The notes under the pieces are model-generated. The model searched no databases. It was not told where the DNA came from and saw only the letters and a program-made list of their open reading frames with translations. Below are positions 1 through 6,098 of a stretch of 44,929 bases of DNA, one piece after another (positions within the stretch are counted from its first letter, which is position 1; every line of letters starts with the position of its first letter). The DNA lies in the NCBI GenBank assembly GCA_016179185.1, contig JACORW010000087.1, forward strand, positions 1-44,929, in the 5' to 3' direction. Both the position numbers and the translations under genes were made by a program. This stretch comes from Gammaproteobacteria bacterium (GTDB taxonomy: Bacteria > Pseudomonadota > Gammaproteobacteria > Eutrophobiales > Eutrophobiaceae).

Positions 1-163
1 AATCTACACAATTTGCAACATTCTCTCAGAGAAAATGACCAAGTTGCAACGCAGGTGACGAAAAATCAACAGTTTTTGCTTCCGAATGGGATATCTGGCT
101 ACGGCAAGGAAAATCATGGCGATACAGCGTAATTGGTAGACTGCCTTTCATGATGCGGAGCGC

Positions 164-332
164 CCACAAGTTGCGGCAAAAGTCCGTCCACGGACTTTTG
201 CCTATGGCTTCGGCCAAGGCACAGCTTCGGCCTCGCTCCGTTTATCAAGCACTTGCGTGCTTGATAAACGATGCGTCCCTTACATGGGGCGCCAGATGCT
301 GAGGCAAAACGGCATCTTGCGTGAGCACGTTA
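164..332 (+). repeat. Hairpin-string repeat, copy 1
   Basis: This stretch aligns closely, over about 165 bases, with the reverse complement of 41601-41769. It contains a hairpin at 177-200 (CAAAAGTCCGT / ACGGACTTTTG), a second at 241-268 (TTTATCAAGCAC, loop ttgc, GTGCTTGATAAA), and the shared blocks ATGCGTCCC and GGGGCGCC near 271-292. Its right part runs into the reading frame of the cyclase gene. Bases 1-163 upstream hold nothing recognisable. The outer ends are diverged, so the boundaries are accurate to about 5-10 bases. Confidence 0.8.
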
Positions 333-1561
333 GGCCGCACGCCCTGCAGATGGGGCTTATCACGGTCATTTTTCTGCTGTTCCTGGCCACCGTCGCGGGG
401 TTCGTGCAGTTCACCGGCGGCGGCATCCAGTTCCGCGCCGTGCTGACCGACCCGCGCACCCATGCCTTGGTCCTGCCGGCGGTCATGCACACGGCCCAGT
501 TCCATGGATTGCTGATTGCCGGACTCACGCTGTGCGTGGTGCTGCCGCTGCTGTCTCCGATCCGGGCATCGCTGGCGACCCTGTTGGCGTCCGCCGTGCC
601 GCTCTACCTCGGCATTGCCGACACGCGGGGATCCCTGCTGCTCCCCATGGAGTTCAGCCTGCTCGCGCTGGGGGTGATCTTCGCCGTCAATGTTCTGATC
701 GCCTATTTCCGGGAGACCCACTCCCGGCAACAGGTGCTGAGCCTGTTCGGCCAGTTCGTTCCGCCGCAGCTTGTGGAACAGATCGCCCGCGACCCGAAAC
801 GGTTTTCCATGGAAGGGGAAGCGAAGCGGGTCACGATATTCTTTTGCGATCTGCAGGACTTTTCCGGCGTCGCCGAACAACTGAACCCCAGGCAATTGAC
901 GCTGCTGTTGAATGAATATTTTGATGCCATGACTGAAGTGCTGCACCGGCACGGCGCCACCATAGACAAGTATATCGGCGACTGCATCATGGCCTTCTGG
1001 GGCGCGCCGGTGCCGCAGGAGGATCACGCGCAACGGGCGGTGCTGGCGTCGTTCGAGATGCAGAAAACCATCGCGTGGCTGCGCGAAGGGTATCTGCGCC
1101 GCGGCTGGCCGGCGCCACTCATGGGCATCGGCATCAACACCGGAGTGGTCAGCGTCGGCAACATGGGGTCGCGTTACCGCATCGCCTACACGGTCATCGG
1201 CGATGCCGTGAACCTGGCGGCGCGGCTGGAGGCGCTGACCCGCACCTACCATGTGCCGACCCTGGTCAGCGAGGCCACCCGTGCCGACTGCAAGGACGTG
1301 GTGTTTCGAACGCTGGACATCGTGCAGGTGCGCGGCAAGCACAACCGCACATTGATTTTCGAGCCGGTGTGCCGGACGGAGGACCTGACCGAGGCGCGGC
1401 AGCAGCAGTTGCGGGAACACGAAGCGGCAGTGGAACTGTTCCTGGCCGGCGATATGTCCCGCGCGCGGGAGCGATTTCGCCAACTGCACGAGGCGACACC
1501 CGACGATCCTGTTTATCCAGTGCTGCTGCGGAAAACTGATGAAGCGGAGAAGGCCGGCTGA
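257..1561 (+). CDS. Class III adenylate cyclase, membrane-bound, lacking an N-terminal sensor domain
   Basis: Predicted to make cAMP from ATP. There are about four membrane helices (roughly residues 33-52, 83-103, 105-121 and 128-150), then a class III cyclase domain (about 185-370) and a short TPR-like tail. Visible catalytic features are metal-binding Asp198 (FFCDLQDFS) and Asp242 (KYIGDCIMAF), Lys238, which suits adenine, and the GDAVNLAAR block with Asn319 and Arg323. Relatives with this helix-cyclase layout usually carry a large CHASE2 sensor, which is absent, so the 434-residue frame is short. The frame opens with GTG inside a repeat, and its first 25 codons are repeat sequence. ATGs at 284, 296 and 350 are alternatives, and none has a good ribosome-binding site. 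The stop codon lies inside a REP-like element. The enzyme class is secure; an intact 5' end is not. Confidence 0.8.
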   Translation: MLDKRCVPYMGRQMLRQNGILREHVRPHALQMGLITVIFLLFLATVAGFVQFTGGGIQFRAVLTDPRTHALVLPAVMHTAQFHGLLIAGLTLCVVLPLLSPIRASLATLLASAVPLYLGIADTRGSLLLPMEFSLLALGVIFAVNVLIAYFRETHSRQQVLSLFGQFVPPQLVEQIARDPKRFSMEGEAKRVTIFFCDLQDFSGVAEQLNPRQLTLLLNEYFDAMTEVLHRHGATIDKYIGDCIMAFWGAPVPQEDHAQRAVLASFEMQKTIAWLREGYLRRGWPAPLMGIGINTGVVSVGNMGSRYRIAYTVIGDAVNLAARLEALTRTYHVPTLVSEATRADCKDVVFRTLDIVQVRGKHNRTLIFEPVCRTEDLTEARQQQLREHEAAVELFLAGDMSRARERFRQLHEATPDDPVYPVLLRKTDEAEKAG

Positions 1562-1614
1562 AAGCCGGCCCCACAAAAGATTCACTGCACCTGTGGGGCC
1601 GGGTTTACCCGGCC
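1552..1614. repeat. REP-like double hairpin, copy 1
   Basis: Two small hairpins, GCCGGC-tgaaa-GCCGGC and GCCGGG-ttta-CCCGGC, are joined through complementary CCCCACA and TGTGGGG segments, so the whole unit can fold as a forked structure. It supplies the last codons and the TGA (1559-1561) of the cyclase gene. The same design occurs at 2452-2508 and 31773-31828. It could double as a transcription terminator, although no clean T-run follows. Confidence 0.85.
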
Positions 1615-1621
1615 TTTATTG

Positions 1622-1722
1622 CGATGAAAAGCAAAAGGTTAAAGGTGTGAAGTAAGGGTTTACTCTCATATAATACCTTTGAGCATCAACGCCTGCCTGT
1701 TTGCCACTTTGCACTTTCACTC
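1622..1722. repeat. Inverted A/T-rich phased repeat (ACTTTTCAC type), copy 1
   Basis: The left arm is built of AAAAG/AAAGTG-like units (about 1623-1655). The right arm is built of ACTTTGCACTTTCACTC units (about 1703-1722), which are roughly complementary. The spacer has its own sequence. The right arm overlaps the stop codon of the minus-strand gene that ends at 1717. This is the most degenerate of three such elements; clearer copies lie at 22361-22468 and 30062-30163. Confidence 0.55.
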
Positions 1723-2433
1723 TCCCAGGCGTTGCAGGAGAAACTCCCTCTCCGCGGGATCTGAAATCTGACCGCTCTCCAGTAACCCTCCCAGCAATAC
1801 CTTCGCGCTCTCGGTCTCGCCCATGGCCTCCAGCACGAACATTTCCATCTGCCGCGCCCAGCCCGGGACCTGATCGGCTTGTGTGTACTCCCGCAGTTCG
1901 CGGGCCAGCCGCAATGCCAGCGGCAGATCGTTCAGGCGGTGGCGGGCGATGAAAACAGCATGGGCAAGCCACGGCCAGCGCGTATCCGGGGCGAGCAGAA
2001 ACTGCCGTTCCACGAACGCGATCATGATGCGGCGCCGATCCGGGTCGGGGACGTCCGCGTAAATGCGCGCCGCGGACAAAAGCGGATAGCGGCTGCGCGG
2101 GTCGAGCGCCAGTATCCGATCCAGCCATGACACCACGCGCCGGTAATCCAGGTTGCGAAACGGGACGCTGATCCCGGGCTGATTATCGAATGCCTGCAAC
2201 CACAGCATCAGCGCTCGCGCGAATGCCGGCTCCTCGCCGAAGGACATTCCGCGCAATGCCAGTGTCGCCGGCGGCGCGGGCAGCGCACTGGCCCGGGCAA
2301 CCGGCGGCGGCAGGCGCAGGTGCCAGCCGATCTGGGCCGCCAGGGCCAGCGCGAATACCAGCATGACCGGCACGGGCACGGCGCTCACCGGCCGCTCCAC
2401 CCCATGACGAGATAATGCCAGTCCCATAGGCAA
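1717..2433 (-). CDS. TPR-like single-pass membrane protein of unknown function
   Basis: A 238-residue protein with one N-terminal membrane helix (about residues 18-38) followed by a mostly helical soluble part. Segments such as WLDRILALDPRSRYPLLSAA, and later LALRLARELREYTQ and FVLEAMGETESAKVLLGGLL, look like degenerate tetratricopeptide repeats, suggesting a periplasmic protein-binding role. It lies 79 bases downstream of an ABC-2 permease on the same strand, with a REP-like element between, so the two could share a transcript. I recognise no catalytic motif. The start could also be the second methionine, two codons downstream. Function is unknown; the gene itself looks real from its coherent composition and frame. 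Confidence 0.7.
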   Translation of the reverse strand: MPMGLALSRHGVERPVSAVPVPVMLVFALALAAQIGWHLRLPPPVARASALPAPPATLALRGMSFGEEPAFARALMLWLQAFDNQPGISVPFRNLDYRRVVSWLDRILALDPRSRYPLLSAARIYADVPDPDRRRIMIAFVERQFLLAPDTRWPWLAHAVFIARHRLNDLPLALRLARELREYTQADQVPGWARQMEMFVLEAMGETESAKVLLGGLLESGQISDPAEREFLLQRLGE

Positions 2434-2451
2434 CCCTGCTTTTCACTGTTT

Positions 2452-2508
2452 TGTGGGGCCGGCTTTATGCCGGCCCACATTATCGGCCGGGGTAAACCCG
2501 GCCCCACA
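2452..2508. repeat. REP-like double hairpin, copy 2
   Basis: The outer arms TGTGGGGCC and GGCCCCACA enclose two hairpins, GCCGGC-tttat-GCCGGC and a GGCCGGGG-taaa-CCCGGCC variant. It fills the gap between two minus-strand genes, ending five bases from the permease stop codon. Relative to copies 1 and 3 the two hairpins sit in the opposite internal order with respect to the CCCCACA arms. Confidence 0.85.
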
Positions 2509-2512
2509 ACCA

Positions 2513-3280
2513 TTAAAGCTCCTTGCGATAAAGGTCGAACATCGCCGCGGCCGCGAGCAGCGCGCCGTAGATGACGGTCTGCGCCCCGATGGCGGGCAGC
2601 GCGCTCCAGTCGGCGCCGTAGATCAACCACTCGCTGCGCGCGAAACGGTGCAGTTCCGGCACGACAAAGGCAATCCCCTCGACCAGGGTGTTCATGAATT
2701 CCTGGGAGAATGAATGCGTTTCCAGGATCGGGCTCATGCTCACCAGCAGGATGGTCTCCATGGAACGGGACAACAGGTAAAACGCCAGTACCAGCACACA
2801 GGCCACGGTCACGTTGCCGAACGTGAACAGGCACAGCAGGCTCAGCGCGATGAGCATCAGCAATTCGCCGGCCAGAGACAGGTACCAGAGCAGCACGGCG
2901 CCGGGCGTACTGTAGAGCAGCAGCAGCAATGCGCCGGCGGCGGAGATGATCAGCGCGAGCCCGAGGAACCCCGCGCATTTGCCCAGAAAGTAACTGGCGC
3001 GGGGGATCGGCAGCGACAGGATCAATTCGAAGCCCTTGTCGTTGAACTCCCGCACCGTGCTGGTCACGACAAACAGGCATACGGTACACACGGTAAATAA
3101 CCGGATGCCGGCGCCGATCAGCGCGGCCTGGATCTGGCGCTGCTCGGTGACCGCCAGTTCGCCCACGAATTCCGTCAACCCGAGCAGACACACCATGCCC
3201 GCCAGCGTGAATCCGAACAGCCGGTTGCGCACGGCCTCGCGCAGCGTATAGACGGCGATGGGCGCGATCAGATTGGGCAT
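2513..3280 (-). CDS. ABC-2 type transporter permease
   Basis: A 255-residue inner-membrane protein with about six hydrophobic helices, an N-terminal amphipathic stretch (YTLREAVRNRLFGF), and the cytoplasmic segment FNDKGFELILSLPIPRASYF after the second helix, a layout typical of ABC-2 permeases whose substrates are often lipids, polysaccharides or peptides. Such permeases work with a separate ATP-binding subunit, and no such gene is visible in this window; the neighbouring upstream gene is divergent. The 79-base gap to the downstream TPR-like gene suggests co-transcription. The start is the ATG at 3280, with only a weak GAAGAG-like ribosome-binding site. The substrate cannot be inferred. Confidence 0.8.
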   Translation of the reverse strand: MPNLIAPIAVYTLREAVRNRLFGFTLAGMVCLLGLTEFVGELAVTEQRQIQAALIGAGIRLFTVCTVCLFVVTSTVREFNDKGFELILSLPIPRASYFLGKCAGFLGLALIISAAGALLLLLYSTPGAVLLWYLSLAGELLMLIALSLLCLFTFGNVTVACVLVLAFYLLSRSMETILLVSMSPILETHSFSQEFMNTLVEGIAFVVPELHRFARSEWLIYGADWSALPAIGAQTVIYGALLAAAAMFDLYRKEL

Positions 3281-3315
3281 ACGTATCGACTCTTCAGAAC
3301 TTCCGTCACAGGCTC

Positions 3316-3405
3316 ACAGCTACAAGCAACAAGCTACCAGCAACAAGTAAAACAAATCAGGGATCATGCTTTCCTTGTAGCTTATGGCTTGTAGGTTGTG
3401 GCTTC
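3316..3405. repeat. Phased inverted repeat (CTTGTAGC type), copy 1
   Basis: The left arm reads as a run of CTACAAG/CAACAAG units (3316-3350). The right arm is a run of the complementary CTTGTAG, CTTATGG and TTGTGGC units (about 3373-3405), separated by a unique spacer of about 20 bases. It lies in the divergent gap between the permease and the histidine kinase. Further copies are at 5173-5345 and 23057-23207. Confidence 0.8.
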
Positions 3406-3479
3406 TTTCCAAGCTGGTTCATTCCCTTCGGTCAACGCCGGGTATTGTAGTATAAGCCTTTCGCATCGCCGGACCCGTC

Positions 3480-5162
3480 ATGCCCGTTCCCCGGTTTCTC
3501 GTCGAACGGCGCGAGGTAATCATCCTCGCGCTGATGCTGGAATCGCTCCACATTGCGTTGTGGGGACCGTTTCCCGCCCCGTCATTGATGCGCGCGGGAT
3601 TCATGATGATCCACCTGGGACTGTTCCTGCTCTGGCAGCCGTTCTGGCGCGGGAACCTGAAACTGGCGTGGTACAACGGATTGCTGTTCATCGGGCTGGC
3701 AATTTTGTTCGTGTTTTTACGGAACTGGTGGCTGCGCGCCGGGTGGGTCATCGTGTTAATCGGCGTCTTCGGCGGCAGCATCGGGACCAGCATCCGCGAA
3801 CGCCGCACCAACCTGCTGGTTTTGGCATTCCTCACGTTTCAACTTGCCATCCCCTGCGCCACAACTCTTTTCAGCGTGTCAATTTCGGACCCGACCCACC
3901 AGGCGTTTGCGATTATCGTGGGGGCCATACCGCTGGTGTTGCTGGCGTTTCCCGTTTCGGGCGCGAGATCCGCGCGCCTCGGCGTGGACCCGGTATATGC
4001 CATCGCGGCGTCCACGCTGGTGACGCTGCTTGTTGTCGGGAGCCTGTTGATCATGTACCGCGGCAGGCTGGACTACCTGACGGCATTGATCTGGACGCTT
4101 ACGGCGATCGGTGGCGCGATGCTCATCATTAGCTGGCTGCTGACACCGCACATGGGATTCAGCGGTCTGGCGCAGCTCTGGCAGCGGGTAATCATCAATG
4201 TCGGCACACCGTTCGAGGGTTGGTTGAGCAACCTTGCCACTGTCTTCACCCGCGCCCAGTCGCCCGGAGATTTTCTGCAGCAGGCGATGAAGGACCTGTC
4301 CACGCTGGACTGGATCGCCGGAGTCCAGTGGGAAGGGCCGGAAGGGACGGGCAGTACCGGCCATACCGCATCGCACAATTCCTTTTTCGCGCTCGATCCG
4401 CTGGCGGTGCGCGTGCATACGCATCTGTGGCTGGGCGGCGCGCTGCACGCCCACTGCCGGCTGCTGGTGCAGGTGATCAACCACTTCTACAGCGCAAAAT
4501 ACCAGGAACGGGAACTTACCCGCCAGGCGCACCTGAGCGCCATTTACCAGACCGGCGCGCGGGTGACCCACGATATCAAGAACCTGTTGCAGTCCCTGCA
4601 GGCGCTGACCAGCGTCATTGCCAGCGACCGATCGGAGGCCGGCACCGTGTCCCGGCAACTGTTGCGGCGCCAGTTGCCGCACCTGACCCAGCGCCTGCAA
4701 CTGGCGCTGGACAAATTGCAGGCGCCCGCCGGCAAACATGGCGACAACGTCTTTATCAAGGACTGGTGGCATGATTTCCAATTGCGCAATCCGGACCCCC
4801 AGACCGCATATCACACGGACATCATCGGGGATCCGCTGATCCCCGTGGAACTGTTCGACAGCGTGGCCGAGAACCTGCTGGAGAATATCCGCGCCAAGCG
4901 GCACGTGGAACCCGACATCCGCACGGAGGCCAGGGTGGTCAGTGACGGGACACGGACCTATATCGAGATGTGCGATTCCGGTTCGGCGATCGCGCCGGAA
5001 AAGGCAGGGCTGCTGCTGAACGCCCCGGTAAGTTCAGAAAACGGCCTCGGCATAGGGCTGTACCAGGCGGCGTTGCAGGCGCAGCGCGCGGGCTACGCGC
5101 TGACACTTGAGTCCAACGAAGAAGGGCGGGTGTGTTTCCGCCTCACGGGAAACGCGAAGTGA
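3480..5162 (+). CDS. Membrane sensor histidine kinase
   Basis: 560 residues. The first 225 or so form six to seven membrane helices. A soluble segment (about 230-350) might be a degenerate GAF-like domain, and a C-terminal kinase core follows. The phospho-acceptor box is ARVTHDIKNLLQSL (His near residue 364). The ATPase part shows an N-box-like ENLLENIRAKR, a G1-like MCDSGSAI and a G2 motif NGLGIGLYQA. The layout resembles kinases that pair with sigma-54 response regulators in exopolysaccharide or pilus control. No response regulator is adjacent; the nearest is at 19974-21410, at the head of the pilus-like operon whose tail faces this gene. It is flanked on both sides by CTTGTAGC-type repeats. 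Pairing with that regulator is inference. Confidence 0.85.
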   Translation: MPVPRFLVERREVIILALMLESLHIALWGPFPAPSLMRAGFMMIHLGLFLLWQPFWRGNLKLAWYNGLLFIGLAILFVFLRNWWLRAGWVIVLIGVFGGSIGTSIRERRTNLLVLAFLTFQLAIPCATTLFSVSISDPTHQAFAIIVGAIPLVLLAFPVSGARSARLGVDPVYAIAASTLVTLLVVGSLLIMYRGRLDYLTALIWTLTAIGGAMLIISWLLTPHMGFSGLAQLWQRVIINVGTPFEGWLSNLATVFTRAQSPGDFLQQAMKDLSTLDWIAGVQWEGPEGTGSTGHTASHNSFFALDPLAVRVHTHLWLGGALHAHCRLLVQVINHFYSAKYQERELTRQAHLSAIYQTGARVTHDIKNLLQSLQALTSVIASDRSEAGTVSRQLLRRQLPHLTQRLQLALDKLQAPAGKHGDNVFIKDWWHDFQLRNPDPQTAYHTDIIGDPLIPVELFDSVAENLLENIRAKRHVEPDIRTEARVVSDGTRTYIEMCDSGSAIAPEKAGLLLNAPVSSENGLGIGLYQAALQAQRAGYALTLESNEEGRVCFRLTGNAK

Positions 5163-5172
5163 TTTGTGAAAT

Positions 5173-5345
5173 CAGCAACAAGCGACAAGCTACAAGCTAC
5201 AAGTGGAAGATGCCTGAGTATGAAAGAGCATTGCTGGGCCGACCAGGACCGATCCTGGAACTGGCCGGGTGAATCAGTCCCTGAAGATGTACCTGGCCTC
5301 ACGAGGATCTTTTACTTGTGGCTTGTCGCTTGTAGCCTGTAGCTG
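5173..5345. repeat. Phased inverted repeat (CTTGTAGC type), copy 2
   Basis: The left arm (5173-5203) is made of CAACAAG/CGACAAG/CTACAAG units. The right arm (5314-5345) is made of CTTGTGG/CTTGTCG/CTTGTAG units. The spacer of about 110 bases has its own sequence and no convincing gene. It sits between the convergent ends of the kinase and prepilin genes. Confidence 0.8.
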
Positions 5346-5373
5346 CCTTCAAGGCAGCTGCCTTCAAGGCAGC
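5342..5373. terminator. Doubled palindrome at the end of the prepilin gene
   Basis: The 17-base palindrome GCTGCCTTCAAGGCAGC occurs twice, overlapping by two bases. The second copy includes the TGA of the prepilin gene (5364-5366). Each unit can form a 7-bp hairpin, or the pair can form a longer one, at the convergent end of two transcription units. It may act as a bidirectional terminator, but there is no T-tract, so this is tentative. Confidence 0.45.
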
Positions 5374-6098
5374 GTACCGGCGGTGACCATCCGGCTGATT
5401 AACAACGGCCGCGTGAGCCAGACCGTGATGTCATCGAAACTCGGTGTCGCGGTCCCGCCCTGATACATAAATGGAGCAATGGCCTCGGTAGTGCCATTCT
5501 CCCCGTCCGCGGTCACATCGGCGCCGGTAGAATAGATGATGGCGATTGCAGGTTGAGACGACGACGTCAGGGAACTTCCGTTTGCGTCTTCGACTGACAG
5601 AATGTCCGTGAACCCAGTCGAGAGGTTGATCTGCACGCTTCCGTCACAGACGTTTTCCGGGCAGGCAAACTCCCTTTCTACTACGTAGCGCCAGTAACCG
5701 TTCATCGGATCGGTGCTGCTGGTCCGCGCCACGCCCCAACTGTCGTATTGATCGACGCCCAGCGTTTTCCATGGAAGATACCCCTCGGCGGGGGCGACAT
5801 TACAAGTGAGGTCCTCGACGCCATAGGCCTTGCCATTGCCATAATCATCATCGTCAGGATCCAGTTCCGTCGTGGGGCAGGGCAATTTTCCATTGATCAG
5901 CGCGTACCCGATCAACGCCTGACGGATCTCTTCCAGCTTTGCCTGCGTGTCATTGCGTTGGCGCGCTTCAAGTTGCGCCGACAACGGAACCAGCAGCCCG
6001 CCCACAACCAGCGAAATGATGAACAGCACCATCGCCAGCTCGACCAGCGAGAAGCCGGCGGATCGCGACGTACCGGCGCTTGCGACCGCCGTGGACAT
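5364..6098 (-). CDS. Type IV prepilin-like protein (FSLVE class)
   Basis: 244 residues with a classical prepilin N-terminus: a short leader ending at Gly15, then FSLVELAMVLFIISLVVGG with Glu at mature position 5, as needed for prepilin peptidase cleavage and assembly. The globular part opens with ALIGYALINGKLPCP, an acidic loop (DPDDDDYGNG) and YLPWKTLG, and contains spaced cysteines. The same LPCP-containing arrangement occurs in the giant pseudopilin upstream, so the two are probably partner subunits. Its ATG overlaps the stop of that gene (TAATG), so translation is likely coupled. It is the last gene of the operon. It is larger than typical major pilins and may be a minor or initiating subunit; whether it forms a filament alone is unknown. 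Confidence 0.85.
   Translation of the reverse strand: MSTAVASAGTSRSAGFSLVELAMVLFIISLVVGGLLVPLSAQLEARQRNDTQAKLEEIRQALIGYALINGKLPCPTTELDPDDDDYGNGKAYGVEDLTCNVAPAEGYLPWKTLGVDQYDSWGVARTSSTDPMNGYWRYVVEREFACPENVCDGSVQINLSTGFTDILSVEDANGSSLTSSSQPAIAIIYSTGADVTADGENGTTEAIAPFMYQGGTATPSFDDITVWLTRPLLISRMVTAGTLP

Noticed and set aside
245-1585. 446-codon open frame antisense to the cyclase gene
   Set aside because: It is the mirror of a GC-rich gene: its composition is Arg/His/Gln-rich and no domain is visible, whereas the plus-strand frame has all the cyclase motifs.
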